Of a DNA stretch of 14,013 bases, positions 5,905 to 13,304 are shown in pieces. The number at the start of each line of letters is the position of its first letter. Position 1 is the first letter of the stretch. A program made the translations under genes and the position numbers. The stretch spans positions 1 through 14,013 of the forward strand of contig JBEHYF010000143.1 in the NCBI GenBank assembly GCA_048498315.1, in the 5' to 3' direction. The DNA is from Actinoallomurus sp048498315 (GTDB lineage: Bacteria; Actinomycetota; Actinomycetes; Streptosporangiales; Streptosporangiaceae). The notes beneath the pieces are model-generated. The model saw nothing but the letters and a program-made list of their open reading frames with translations, was not told the origin of the DNA and made no database searches.

Positions 5905-7032
5905 GTGCTCACGCCGCTCGGCTGGGGGGTCGCCGCCGCGTCAGCCGTGCTGTACGCGGCCGGCGCGGTGCTCGGCTACCCGGAGCCGGTCGCGCTCGCC
6001 GCCGGTGGCGTCATCGCCGTCGCCGCCGCGCTCCTGTGGACGCTGCCGCGCCCGTCGCTGGCGGTCGAGCGGCGGATCGACCCACAGCGGGTCGCCCGCG
6101 GCGAGGCGGCGTCCGGCGTGCTGCGGGTCACGAACACCGGCCGGGTCCGCCGCGCCGGCATGCGCGTGCACGACGCGTGCGGCGCCGGCGACATCGACGT
6201 ACGGCTGCCGGTCCTCAAGCCGCGGGTGACGGAGACCGTGCGGTACGCGCTGCCGACCGGCCGCCGCGGCGAGATCGAGGTGGGACCGCTGCGCCTGGTG
6301 CGCGCGGACCCGTTCGGGCTGGCCCGCCGGATACGCGAGTACGGCGACCGGCAGACCCTGCTCGTCCGCCCGCGCACGGTGCCGCTGCCGCTGCTGCCGT
6401 CCGGCCGGAACCACCACCTGGAGGGGCCGACGACCGACTCGGCACCGGCCGGCACGGTCACCTTCCACGCGCTGCGCGAGTACGTCGTCGGCGACGACCT
6501 GCGGCACATCCACTGGCGCTCCAGCGCCCGGACCGGCACCCTGATGGTCCGCCGGCTCGTGGACGCGAGCATGCCGCAGACCACGATCGTCCTCGACACC
6601 GCCGCAGCCGCCTACCACGCGCCGGACGACTTCGAGCTGGCCGTGGAGGCCGCCGCCTCGATCGCGCTCGGCGCGTGCCGGATGAACTTCCCCGTCCGCA
6701 TCCTCACCTGCGACGGGCCGCTGGTGGAAACGCGCGGCGGAGCGCACGACGGCGAGGCGATCCTCGACCGGCTGGCCCGCCTGGCGTCGGCGGACGTCCC
6801 GCACGCCGTGCTGGACGTGGCCCGGCGGGTACGGGCGGGCGGGTCGCTGGTGCTGGTCACCGGCGGGCGCGGCGACGTCGCCGGCGCCGGCGCACTGCGC
6901 CGCGCGTTCGACCGCGTGGTGTGCGTGCGGGTACGCCCGGAGGCGCCCGGGCCGGGCCTGGCGGGCGTCGCGATGATCGAGATCTCCGATCTGGACGAGC
7001 TGCGCGCCGCGTGGAAGGGGGCCACGCGATGA
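5905..7032 (+). CDS. DUF58 domain membrane protein
   Basis: The 375-aa product has two N-terminal membrane segments (about 5-22 and 27-46). A soluble region follows with the hallmark DUF58 motif at about 184-222 (FHALREYVVGDDLRHIHWRS, then ARTGTLMVRR). After this a VWA-like strand TTIVLDTAAAAY keeps the first Asp but not the DxSxS metal-binding form. DUF58 proteins pair with MoxR ATPases across bacteria; their biochemical role is unsettled. The GTG at 5905 follows the MoxR stop directly, and its Shine-Dalgarno would lie within the MoxR end. The gene ends in an ATGA overlap with a small ORF at 7029. The tight packing says it is co-expressed with MoxR and the TgpA-like gene. Confidence 0.94.
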   Translation: MLTPLGWGVAAASAVLYAAGAVLGYPEPVALAAGGVIAVAAALLWTLPRPSLAVERRIDPQRVARGEAASGVLRVTNTGRVRRAGMRVHDACGAGDIDVRLPVLKPRVTETVRYALPTGRRGEIEVGPLRLVRADPFGLARRIREYGDRQTLLVRPRTVPLPLLPSGRNHHLEGPTTDSAPAGTVTFHALREYVVGDDLRHIHWRSSARTGTLMVRRLVDASMPQTTIVLDTAAAAYHAPDDFELAVEAAASIALGACRMNFPVRILTCDGPLVETRGGAHDGEAILDRLARLASADVPHAVLDVARRVRAGGSLVLVTGGRGDVAGAGALRRAFDRVVCVRVRPEAPGPGLAGVAMIEISDLDELRAAWKGATR

Positions 7033-7181
7033 CCGGTCGCCTCGCCGCGCGAGAGCCGGCCCGCATGCCCGCGAAGCACGGCGGCCGCACCGGCGTGCGC
7101 GGCCGCACTCTCGCCGGTGCCGGCGGTCCTGGCGGCCCCGGCGGAATCGCTGGGGGAGACGCGGGCCGGGAGGGGCGATGA
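7029..7181 (+). CDS. Possible 50-aa ORF linking DUF58 and TgpA genes
   Basis: An ATG at 7029 overlaps the DUF58 stop (ATGA), and the frame's own TGA (7179-7181) overlaps the TgpA ATG at 7178 (again ATGA). The product is 50 residues rich in Gly, Arg and Ala, ending in a Gly/Pro stretch, with no recognisable domain or membrane segment. Without it, the operon would have a 145-bp gap here, its only loose junction. The overlaps could serve to carry ribosomes from DUF58 to TgpA even if the peptide itself has no function. Low complexity makes a chance ORF possible. Confidence 0.35.
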   Translation: MTGRLAAREPARMPAKHGGRTGVRGRTLAGAGGPGGPGGIAGGDAGREGR

Positions 7182-9394
7182 CGGCGACCGGAGCGCCGGA
7201 GGCCGAGACCGCCGCCCCGCCGCCCGGTCCCGGTCCGGAGCCCGCGGCGCGGCGCGGCGGCGTGAGCGTGCGGCTCGTCGGCTCTCTCGTCATCGTGGCG
7301 CTGCTGGCGGCGACCGGCGGTTTCGCGTTCGGCCGGGTGTTCGCGCCCGGCGACATCACGCCCGTGGTGGCGGTGGCGTCCGTGCCGCCGGTGCTGCTGT
7401 CCGCGCTGATCTCCTGGCCGCGCCCGCGCACCTGGCCGCTGTGGGCGTCGATCGTCGCCACGACGGCGGCCTGGACGCTGGTGGCCGCCTTCACCCTCTT
7501 CCACGGCAACTTCGCCGTCATCGGCGGTGCGCTGCGCGACTCGTGGAAGGACATCCTGACCTCGCTGCTGCCCGCGCCCGGCAGACCGGAACTGCTGGTG
7601 CTGCCGCACGCGCTCGTGTGGCTGGCGGGCGCGGCGGGCGCGGAGACCGTGCTGCGGACGCGCACGAAGGCCGCCGCGGCACTGCCAGCGATCGCCGTCT
7701 TCGGCGTCGCGATGCTCCTCGGCGTCGGCGGGTCCGGCTCCGACACGCCGGTCGTCGCCGCCCTGGTCGGCCTGACCGGTGCGCTGATGATCGTACGCGG
7801 CGGCGGCCGGCCGGCCCGGCTGCTCGCCGGCGTGCCCGCCGCGGCGGCGCTGGGCCTGCTGGCCGCCGAGGTCGGCCCGCTGCTGCCGATGGCCGGCACC
7901 CCGTACGACCCGCGGCAGACGGTCAAGGCGCCGCCGCCACGGCAGCGCGACAGCATCAGCCCTCTCGACCGCGTCTCGGCCTGGCTGCAGACGCCCGACC
8001 AGCAGATGTTCATCGTGCACGCGACCACGCCGGAGGACTGGCGGCTGGCCGTGCTGGACCGGTTCGACGGCGTCACCTGGACCTCGGGGGCCCGGTTCGT
8101 GCCCGCCGGCGGCCGCATCCCGGATGCCGACCGGCACCCGCGTACCCGAGTCGACCAGCGCATCACCATCCAGAACCTGCCCGGCGTCTGGATGCCCGCC
8201 GCTGATCGGCCCAGTACCGTCACGGGCCTGCAGGTGATCGCCGATCCGGCGAGCGGGGTGCTCACCTCCGCCCGTCCGCTGCGCTCCGGCCAGAGCTACA
8301 CGGTGACGTCCATGGTGCGCGACTACGACGCCGGCGAGCTGGCCGACGCCGAACCGGCGCACGACGCCGAGGCGCAGGCCGACACGGCGCTGCTGGAGAC
8401 GCCGGGCACCACGGCCGCCAACGCCCAGGTGCCGGAGTTCCGCAAGCTGGCCGAGCGGATCACCGACGGCGCCGGCTCCGGCTTCGCGCGCGCGGCCGCG
8501 CTGTCGAACTACCTGCGGACCACCGAACGGTACGACGTCACCGGCCTGCCCGGGCACACCTACGCCCAGCTCCGCTACTTCCTCACCAGCTCGCATCGCG
8601 GCACGTCGGAGCAGTTCGCGACGGCGTTCGCGGTGCTGGCCCGGGCGGTCGGCCTGCCCACGCGGGTGGTCGTCGGCTTCCGGCCGGGCGTGGGCGGCGA
8701 CGGCACCTGGCAGGTGCGCTCCGGCGACGTGCTCGTCTGGCCGGAGGTCGACTTCGACCGGCTCGGCTGGGTGCCGTTCTTCCCGACGCCCGAGCAGGCC
8801 GGCCGGTCGAAGAAGTCCGACGCGGTGCCGGCCGGGGAGAGCCAGCAGAAGCTGGAGCAGGCGCAGAAGAACGCCGCCGCCCGCAAGAAGGCCGGCGGTT
8901 CCGGCACCGAGACCCCGCCGCCGCCCCCGTACCCGGTGACGCGGTCGTCGCGGGCGAGGCCCGTGTCCGCCTGGGTGTACGCGGCGGGGGCGGCGGGCGC
9001 CGCCGGGTTCCTCTACCTCGCCGGCGTGCTGGTCATGCCGGTGGTCCGTCGGCGGCGGCGCCGGGCACGGCCCACGCCGGCGGCGCGGATCGCCGGCGCC
9101 TGGGAACAGACGATCGAGACGCTTGCCGCGGCCGGCCTGCCACCGGCCGCCACCCTGACCACCGGTGAGGTCGCCCGCTTCGGGTCCGGCGCGGTGAGCG
9201 GCGCCGCCGAGCACCTCGGCCCGCTCGCCGATCTGGTCGACCGGTCGGAATACGCCGCCGCGCCGTCCGCACCCGCAGCCGCCGAGGCCGCCTGGCGGTA
9301 CGCCGACGAGGTCGGCCGGCTCACCCGGCGGTCCACCGGCCGCCTGCGCCGTCTCGCCCGCCGTCTCCATCCGCGTTCCCTGCTGCCCCGTTGA
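7178..9394 (+). CDS. TgpA-like membrane protein with degenerate transglutaminase domain
   Basis: The 738-aa product has about six or seven N-terminal membrane helices (residues about 26-255), an outer region with a transglutaminase-like core, another helix at about 597-620 and a cytoplasmic tail resembling DUF4129. This is the TgpA (DUF3488 plus transglutaminase) layout. The fold motifs are clear: GTSEQFATAFAVLARAVGLP, then RVVVGF, GDVLVWPEV and GWVPFFPTP. The three catalytic positions are changed, however. The Cys of G-x-C-E is Ser477, the His of D-x-H-x-W is Leu519, and the Asp of the F-D-P-T-P motif is Phe535. I therefore infer that it binds rather than catalyses. A basic and Gln-rich segment (KKSDAVPAGESQQKLEQ) and a proline run separate the core from the last helix. 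GGGAGGGG ends a few bases before ATG 7178. It is the last gene of the operon. Confidence 0.9.
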   Translation: MTATGAPEAETAAPPPGPGPEPAARRGGVSVRLVGSLVIVALLAATGGFAFGRVFAPGDITPVVAVASVPPVLLSALISWPRPRTWPLWASIVATTAAWTLVAAFTLFHGNFAVIGGALRDSWKDILTSLLPAPGRPELLVLPHALVWLAGAAGAETVLRTRTKAAAALPAIAVFGVAMLLGVGGSGSDTPVVAALVGLTGALMIVRGGGRPARLLAGVPAAAALGLLAAEVGPLLPMAGTPYDPRQTVKAPPPRQRDSISPLDRVSAWLQTPDQQMFIVHATTPEDWRLAVLDRFDGVTWTSGARFVPAGGRIPDADRHPRTRVDQRITIQNLPGVWMPAADRPSTVTGLQVIADPASGVLTSARPLRSGQSYTVTSMVRDYDAGELADAEPAHDAEAQADTALLETPGTTAANAQVPEFRKLAERITDGAGSGFARAAALSNYLRTTERYDVTGLPGHTYAQLRYFLTSSHRGTSEQFATAFAVLARAVGLPTRVVVGFRPGVGGDGTWQVRSGDVLVWPEVDFDRLGWVPFFPTPEQAGRSKKSDAVPAGESQQKLEQAQKNAAARKKAGGSGTETPPPPPYPVTRSSRARPVSAWVYAAGAAGAAGFLYLAGVLVMPVVRRRRRRARPTPAARIAGAWEQTIETLAAAGLPPAATLTTGEVARFGSGAVSGAAEHLGPLADLVDRSEYAAAPSAPAAAEAAWRYADEVGRLTRRSTGRLRRLARRLHPRSLLPR

Positions 9395-9430
9395 CCGCAC
9401 CGCGCCGCTGACCGCGCCTGACCACACAAT

Positions 9431-9455
9431 GCCGCACTGTTGACGGCAGTGTGCC
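9431..9455 (+). terminator. Weak stem-loop after the TgpA-like gene
   Basis: GCCGCACTG (9431-9439) pairs with CAGTGTGCC (9447-9455) with one mismatch and one wobble, 37 nt after the stop. No T-tract follows. It could help end the operon transcript. Confidence 0.3.
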
Positions 9456-9612
9456 GCGTACGGTGATCCGCGTGGTCCGCCGGCCGCGTTGCGGGTGGTG
9501 GGACGCCGTGGTTTCGCCCGTGAGGGATCACGGTGCCCCGGGCCCGCCGCCGCTGTCGTAGCCCGGCGTGCCGGGGTCGCCGCCGCCCTGGGGCCGGTGT
9601 CCCGGGGCCGCC

Positions 9613-9761
9613 GCCGTGGCGGGGGATCGGGGCACCAAGGTCATCGTCGCCGGGGCCGATGCCCCGGTGACCCGGCCGGGGAATCGGGAGCCCGGGGTCG
9701 CCGGTGCCGTGGCGAGGGACCGGGCCCCGGATCGGTCGGTGCCGTGGCGGGGGACCAGGGG
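9613..9761. repeat. Three imperfect copies of a GC-rich 21-mer
   Basis: Units starting GCCGTGGCGGGGGATC occur at 9613-9633, 9706-9726 (with GAGGGACC) and 9741-9761 (with GGGGGACC). The spacing is 93 then 35 bp, with partly similar GGGGTCGCCGG words between. They look like decayed tandem duplications. Confidence 0.55.
9646..9671. terminator. Strong stem-loop between convergent genes
   Basis: GTCGCCGGGGC (9646-9656) and GCCCCGGTGAC (9661-9671) form an 11-bp stem with one G-T wobble and the tetraloop CGAT. It lies between the TgpA-like and kinase genes and could terminate both strands. No T-tract is seen, as is frequent in actinobacteria. Confidence 0.5.
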
Positions 9762-9806
9762 TCACAGGGGCGGGTCCCGTCGCGTCCCGTCGGAGACCGC
9801 GGGATC

Positions 9807-11567
9807 TCAGCGGGCCGTGGCGTGGCGGATGCAGGCGGGCTTGGACCAGGCGATGGTGGCGGACTGGCCGTTGCTCTGCCCGAGGGCGACCAGCGCTCCG
9901 ACGGTGAAGCAGTACCCCTTCGACGGGTCGGGATCCACAGGGAGGCTGATGCTCTCGGCGTGCGGCCCGATCGCCTGGGGCGGCGACGGGGTGCCGGACG
10001 CATCGGCCTGCTGTACCCAGATCGGATAGTTGTTGTTCTTGGCGAGCTTCCACCTCAGCGCCACGATCGAGCCCTTGTCGACGGCCCGCAGGTCGCGCGG
10101 GGTCGCGGCGCGCAGCACGCTGCGCGGCACCACCGGCGTGGACGAGGCGGTGCCCGGCGCGGCGGAGCTCGGCGACGGCGAAGGCCCGCCCTTGGCGTGA
10201 CGGGTGTCGCCGCTCAGCACGATGTAGCCGCCGATGCCCAGGCCCGTGCCCACGACGGCGGCGGCCAGCATTCCGGCGACGAGGGCGCCCTGCCGGCTCT
10301 TACGGTCGTGCGGGGAATGCCCGCCGAGGCCTTCCGCGGTCTTCGGCAGAGTACGCGGCGTCGCCTCCCGCGGCGGCGGCACCGCCGGCGGGACGGTGGC
10401 CTGCCGCTCGGGAGCGGACAGGCCGCCGGCCGTGGGTGCCGGCGCGACCGGCGGGGAGACCGTCACCGACGGCGCCGGGGGAGGCGGCGGGGGCACGGAA
10501 CGATCCGCGGGACCCGGAGCCGGGCCCGGGACTCGCGGGGCGTCGTTCGGAGCCTTCGCGGGTGGCGCGGGTAGCGCGGGTGGCGGGGTGGTGTCGGGGT
10601 GCGCGGCCGGCAGGTGCGGCCGGGCGTACTGCTGGAGCATCTGCTCCAGCGCCGGCCCGGTGAAGCCCGAGTGGTCCGGCTCGGGGACGAACGGGACCGG
10701 TGGCGGAGCCGTGAAGTCGGCGCCTGCGAGCTCGGTCATCGGCAGGCCCAGCTCGGCCTGCAGCCGCTGCAGGGCGGTCGCGAACGCCACCGCCGTCGGG
10801 TACCGCTGCGCCGGTGACTTGACCATCGCCGTGGCGATGACGTCGTACACCCGGCGAGGCACGTCCGGGCGCTGGAACGGCGGCGGCGGATCGTTCAGGA
10901 TGCGCGACATCAGGGCGTTCAGCCCGCCGGCCGTGCCCGCCCCGGCCTTGAAGGCGGGCTCGCCCGCGATCAGCTGGTACATCGACGAGGCCAGCGAGTA
11001 CACGTCGGAGGTGACGCCCGGCTGCTCGCCGTTGACCACCTCGGGCGCGGCGTGGTGCGGGGTGAACGCGTTGGTGTGCGTGGCCTCGGACGAGCCGACC
11101 AGCCGCGCGACGCCGAAGTCGGCGAGCGCCGGCTCGCCGTACCGGGAGACCAGGATGTTCTGCGGCTTGACGTCACGGTGCAGTACCCCGGCCTCGTGCG
11201 TGGCGGCAAGCGCGCCGGCGATCTTCACGCCGGTGCGGAGCACGTCCTGCAACGGCAGCGGACCCTCGCGGGACAGACGGTCGCGCAGCGAGCCCCGCTC
11301 GAAATAGTCCATCGCGATGAACGGCTTTCCGCTGCCGGTCATGCCCGTGTCGAGCACCGTGACGACGTTCGGGTGGCCGGTGAGGCGGCCGGTGATCTGG
11401 CATTCCCGCTCGAACCGGCGCATCGTGGCGCCGTCGACGGACTCGACCGACAGCACCTTCAGCGCGACGATGCGGTCCAGGCGCTCCTGTTTCGCGCGGT
11501 AGACGACGCTGAACCCGCCTTCGCCCGCCCGCTCCAGGATGCGGTAGCCGGGGACCTGGTCGATCAT
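9807..11567 (-). CDS. Transmembrane Ser/Thr protein kinase with FN3-like ectodomain
   Basis: The 586-aa product is a Hanks-type kinase of the PknB kind. The Gly loop is GEGGFSVVY (15-23), the catalytic Lys is Lys37 (VALKV), HRDVKPQNI begins at 130, DFG is 150-152 and APE is 174-176. Thr163, Thr165 and Thr169 in the activation loop are likely phosphorylation sites. The kinase appears active. A long Pro/Ala-rich juxtamembrane linker (about 275-425) is followed by one membrane helix (about 427-450) and an outer part. Residues about 480-582 look like one FN3 domain (LRWKLA, then YCFTVGAL) with a Cys pair, unlike the PASTA repeats of PknB. ATG 11567 was chosen because the kinase domain starts at once and GAGAG precedes it by about 8 nt. 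The gene converges on the MoxR operon, whose exported protein also has Cys-containing FN3 domains; a signalling link is inferred. Confidence 0.93.
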   Translation of the reverse strand: MIDQVPGYRILERAGEGGFSVVYRAKQERLDRIVALKVLSVESVDGATMRRFERECQITGRLTGHPNVVTVLDTGMTGSGKPFIAMDYFERGSLRDRLSREGPLPLQDVLRTGVKIAGALAATHEAGVLHRDVKPQNILVSRYGEPALADFGVARLVGSSEATHTNAFTPHHAAPEVVNGEQPGVTSDVYSLASSMYQLIAGEPAFKAGAGTAGGLNALMSRILNDPPPPFQRPDVPRRVYDVIATAMVKSPAQRYPTAVAFATALQRLQAELGLPMTELAGADFTAPPPVPFVPEPDHSGFTGPALEQMLQQYARPHLPAAHPDTTPPPALPAPPAKAPNDAPRVPGPAPGPADRSVPPPPPPAPSVTVSPPVAPAPTAGGLSAPERQATVPPAVPPPREATPRTLPKTAEGLGGHSPHDRKSRQGALVAGMLAAAVVGTGLGIGGYIVLSGDTRHAKGGPSPSPSSAAPGTASSTPVVPRSVLRAATPRDLRAVDKGSIVALRWKLAKNNNYPIWVQQADASGTPSPPQAIGPHAESISLPVDPDPSKGYCFTVGALVALGQSNGQSATIAWSKPACIRHATAR

Positions 11568-11617
11568 TCGGTCTCTCGTTCGTCGGATCGGCTGGGGCAG
11601 CGGGAACGGTCCTGACG

Positions 11618-11623
11618 ATCGTA
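11618..11623 (-). promoter_or_regulatory. Candidate -10 element of the kinase gene
   Basis: The minus strand reads TACGAT, 50 nt before the kinase ATG, giving a leader of about 44 nt. No convincing -35 is found 17 bp upstream (ATCCCC). Confidence 0.3.
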
Positions 11624-11844
11624 GTACGCGTTCCCCCTGCGGGGATGGCCGGAGCGGCGCACCGATCACGTCCCTCGCGGCCGCGCCGGCGAGCACCGCA
11701 GCCGCCTGAAGATCGACGGCCGGGGGCCGGGCGGGTGGCCGGTCGTGTCGTGATCGTACCGGGACGATCCGTGACGAAGCAGCAGGCCGCCGTATCTATC
11801 TCGGATACCGGGACGCCGTCGCGCGGCCCGCCGGGTAAATGAGC

Positions 11845-11873
11845 TCGAAGCCGGGAACCATGGGTCGTACTGT
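11845..11873 (+). promoter_or_regulatory. Candidate promoter of the pabC-like gene
   Basis: TCGAAG (11845-11850) and TACTGT (11868-11873) are 17 bp apart, the usual spacing for the main sigma factor. Start near 11880 would leave a 70-nt leader. Confidence 0.4.
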
Positions 11874-11950
11874 GGGGGCATCGGCCGGGGGAACGCCGCC
11901 CCGGCGCAGGGTGGGCCGAGCGGGCCCGGCACGGGAAGGTGGCTTTCACG

Positions 11951-12805
11951 GTGGGTGATATCAGCTCGCGAGACGGAGACGTCCCGGTCTGGATCAACGG
12001 GGAGCTGCGCGCTCCCGGGCAGGCGACGGTGTCGGTGTTCGACCACGGCATCCTCGTCGGCGACGGGGTGTTCGAGACGATCAAGGCCGTGCGCGGCCGG
12101 GCGTTCGCGCTCACCCGCCACCTGCGGCGGCTCGCCACCTCCGCCGCCGGCCTCGGTCTGCCCGAGCCCGACCTCGACGCCATCCGGCAGGGCACCCTCG
12201 ATCTGCTCGCCGCCGCGCCGGCCTGGGAGCTCGGCCGGATCCGCATCACCTACACGAGCGGCGTCGGCCCGCTCGGCTCCGACCGCGGTCCGCACGGGCC
12301 CACGACGATCGTGGCCGTGGCCGAGCAGCGGCGCTTTCCCGACACCGCCGACGTGTCGGTCGTGCCGTGGCCGCGCAACGAGCGGGGGGCGCTGTCCGGG
12401 CTGAAGACGACGTCCTACGGGGAGAACGCCAAGGCGCTGGAGTACGCGCACGGGCACGGCGGTTCGGAGGCGATCTTCGGCAATCTGGCCGGGAACCTGT
12501 GCGAGGGCACCGGGTCGAACGTTTTCGTCGTCCGCGACGGCCGCCTCACCACGCCGCCACTGTCGTCCGGCTGCCTTGCCGGGGTGACGCGGGCGCTGGT
12601 CCTCGAATGGGCCGGAGGAGAGGAGGAAGACGTCCCCCTCGCCGAGTTCGCCGGCGTCGACGAGGCGTTCCTGACCTCCACCACCCGCGATGTGCAGCCG
12701 ATCCGCGCCGTCGACGGAAAGATCTACCCGGCGAGCCCCGGTCCGATCACCCGAAAGGCCATGGAGGTCTTCGCAGAGCGGAGCGCGGCCGACCTCGACC
12801 CGTGA
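11951..12805 (+). CDS. pabC: Class IV PLP-dependent enzyme, probably aminodeoxychorismate lyase
   Basis: The 284-aa product belongs to the class IV aminotransferase fold (branched-chain aminotransferase, D-amino acid transaminase and ADC lyase). N-terminal VWINGEL and SVFDHGILVGDGVFETIK are typical. The PLP-binding Lys is Lys152 in GLKTTSYGENAKAL, followed by SEAIFGNLAGNLCEGTGSNV and TPPLSSGCLAGVTRAL, which bind the cofactor phosphate. The sequence resembles actinobacterial proteins annotated as 4-amino-4-deoxychorismate lyase, which release pyruvate to make p-aminobenzoate for folate. Class IV members are easily confused, so a transaminase role remains possible, and no pabA or pabB is in the window to settle it. 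GTG 11951 is preceded by GGGAAGG (11933-11939) at 11 nt; an in-frame GTG at 11939 would overlap that site and is less likely. The gene stands alone and converges on ssgB. Confidence 0.87.
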   Translation: MGDISSRDGDVPVWINGELRAPGQATVSVFDHGILVGDGVFETIKAVRGRAFALTRHLRRLATSAAGLGLPEPDLDAIRQGTLDLLAAAPAWELGRIRITYTSGVGPLGSDRGPHGPTTIVAVAEQRRFPDTADVSVVPWPRNERGALSGLKTTSYGENAKALEYAHGHGGSEAIFGNLAGNLCEGTGSNVFVVRDGRLTTPPLSSGCLAGVTRALVLEWAGGEEEDVPLAEFAGVDEAFLTSTTRDVQPIRAVDGKIYPASPGPITRKAMEVFAERSAADLDP

Positions 12806-12830
12806 CCGTCACCGCGGCGCGCATCCGATT

Positions 12831-12858
12831 CCGCGCTGGACGGCGTCGTCCGGCGCGG
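12831..12858. terminator. Bidirectional stem-loop between pabC-like and ssgB-like genes
   Basis: CCGCGCTGGACG (12831-12842) and CGTCCGGCGCGG (12847-12858) form a 12-bp stem with one G-T wobble and a GCGT loop. It sits midway between the two convergent stop codons, 26 bp from each, so it likely ends both transcripts. A T-tract is absent. Confidence 0.65.
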
Positions 12859-12884
12859 GGCCTGCGGTTCAGCCTGGTCCGGCG

Positions 12885-13304
12885 TCAGATGTGCCAGAGC
12901 AGGTCGTCCAGCTCCGCCTCGATGTCGATGAAGTCCGCTTCCTGGCCCGCCGGGACGATCGCGTAGGTCCGGTCGAGGAAGTCCGTGAGGGGAGTGAGCG
13001 GAGCCTCGAAGTGTGCTCGGCCGAACGGCGACGAAAGCGACAGATTGACGATATGTTCGCCGTTGCTCTCGGTCGGCCAGACCCGCACGTCCCCATGGCC
13101 GACCATCCGCACGATACCGACGGTCAGCAGCTCTCGGGCAAAGATCCACTCCACTGGCTCGTCGTTGCCCACGTGGAACGCGACCCGGATGGCGTACGGA
13201 TCATCCGCCGAGTAGTCCAGCGTCGCGATCAACGGGATGATGGTGCGGTCGGGGACGACGAGCCGAAGGCCGACCTCGGCGGAGGCGGTGGTGCTGCTGT
13301 TCAT
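12885..13304 (-). CDS. ssgB: SsgA-like sporulation protein, probably SsgB
   Basis: The 139-aa product is an SsgA-like protein, a family restricted to morphologically complex actinomycetes. Family marks include LRLVVPDRTIIPL near the N-terminus, DPYAIRVAFHVGNDEPVEW, FARELL, GDVRVWP and LSSPFGRAHFEAP, with an acidic C-terminus (FIDIEAELDDLLWHI). In Streptomyces SsgB recruits FtsZ to future septum sites during sporulation. Length and sequence fit SsgB, the most widespread member, and the adjacent TIGR02611 gene also flanks ssgB in Streptomyces, supporting orthology. AAGGA lies 6 nt before ATG 13304. No promoter could be assigned with confidence. It is divergent from the TIGR02611 gene and convergent with pabC. 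Confidence 0.87.
   Translation of the reverse strand: MNSSTTASAEVGLRLVVPDRTIIPLIATLDYSADDPYAIRVAFHVGNDEPVEWIFARELLTVGIVRMVGHGDVRVWPTESNGEHIVNLSLSSPFGRAHFEAPLTPLTDFLDRTYAIVPAGQEADFIDIEAELDDLLWHI

Larger units (their letters stand above)
9395..9806. other. 412-bp convergent intergenic region with GC-rich repeats
   Basis: The gap lies between the TgpA-like gene and the convergent kinase gene. It has a weak stem-loop (9431-9455), a strong one (9646-9671) and three copies of GCCGTGGCGRGGGAYC. Long open frames run through it on both strands, but their products are Pro/His/Arg/Gly-rich repeats without domains, so I see no gene. Confidence 0.6.
11568..11950. other. Divergent promoter region between kinase and pabC-like gene
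   Basis: This 383-bp gap separates divergently transcribed genes and should hold promoters for both. Candidate -10 boxes are at 11618-11623 (minus) and 11868-11873 (plus). Between them I see no coding frame with domain support, no tRNA and no clear riboswitch; the sequence is moderately less GC-rich near 11755-11845. Confidence 0.55.

Noticed and set aside
6857..9427. 856-codon open frame on the minus strand opposite DUF58 and TgpA-like genes
   Set aside because: Low-complexity Arg/Gly/His product with no recognisable fold; an artefact of GC-rich third positions of the real genes.
9440..9470. TTGACG at 9440 as a promoter reading into the convergent gap
   Set aside because: No acceptable -10 at 16-18 bp and no downstream gene on the plus strand.
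9013..10053. Minus-strand frame that could be read as an extra gene after the kinase
   Set aside because: Pro/His/Arg repeats arise from the GC-rich repeats in the gap, and the frame runs through the TgpA coding region.
9489..10574. Long plus-strand open frame across the convergent gap and kinase 3' end
   Set aside because: Repetitive Gly/Arg product, no ribosome binding site or domain; it overlaps the well-supported kinase gene.
9807..11696. Longer kinase frame starting near 11696
   Set aside because: The added 43 residues have no domain and would swallow the likely promoter; ATG 11567 has a ribosome binding site and begins the kinase domain directly.
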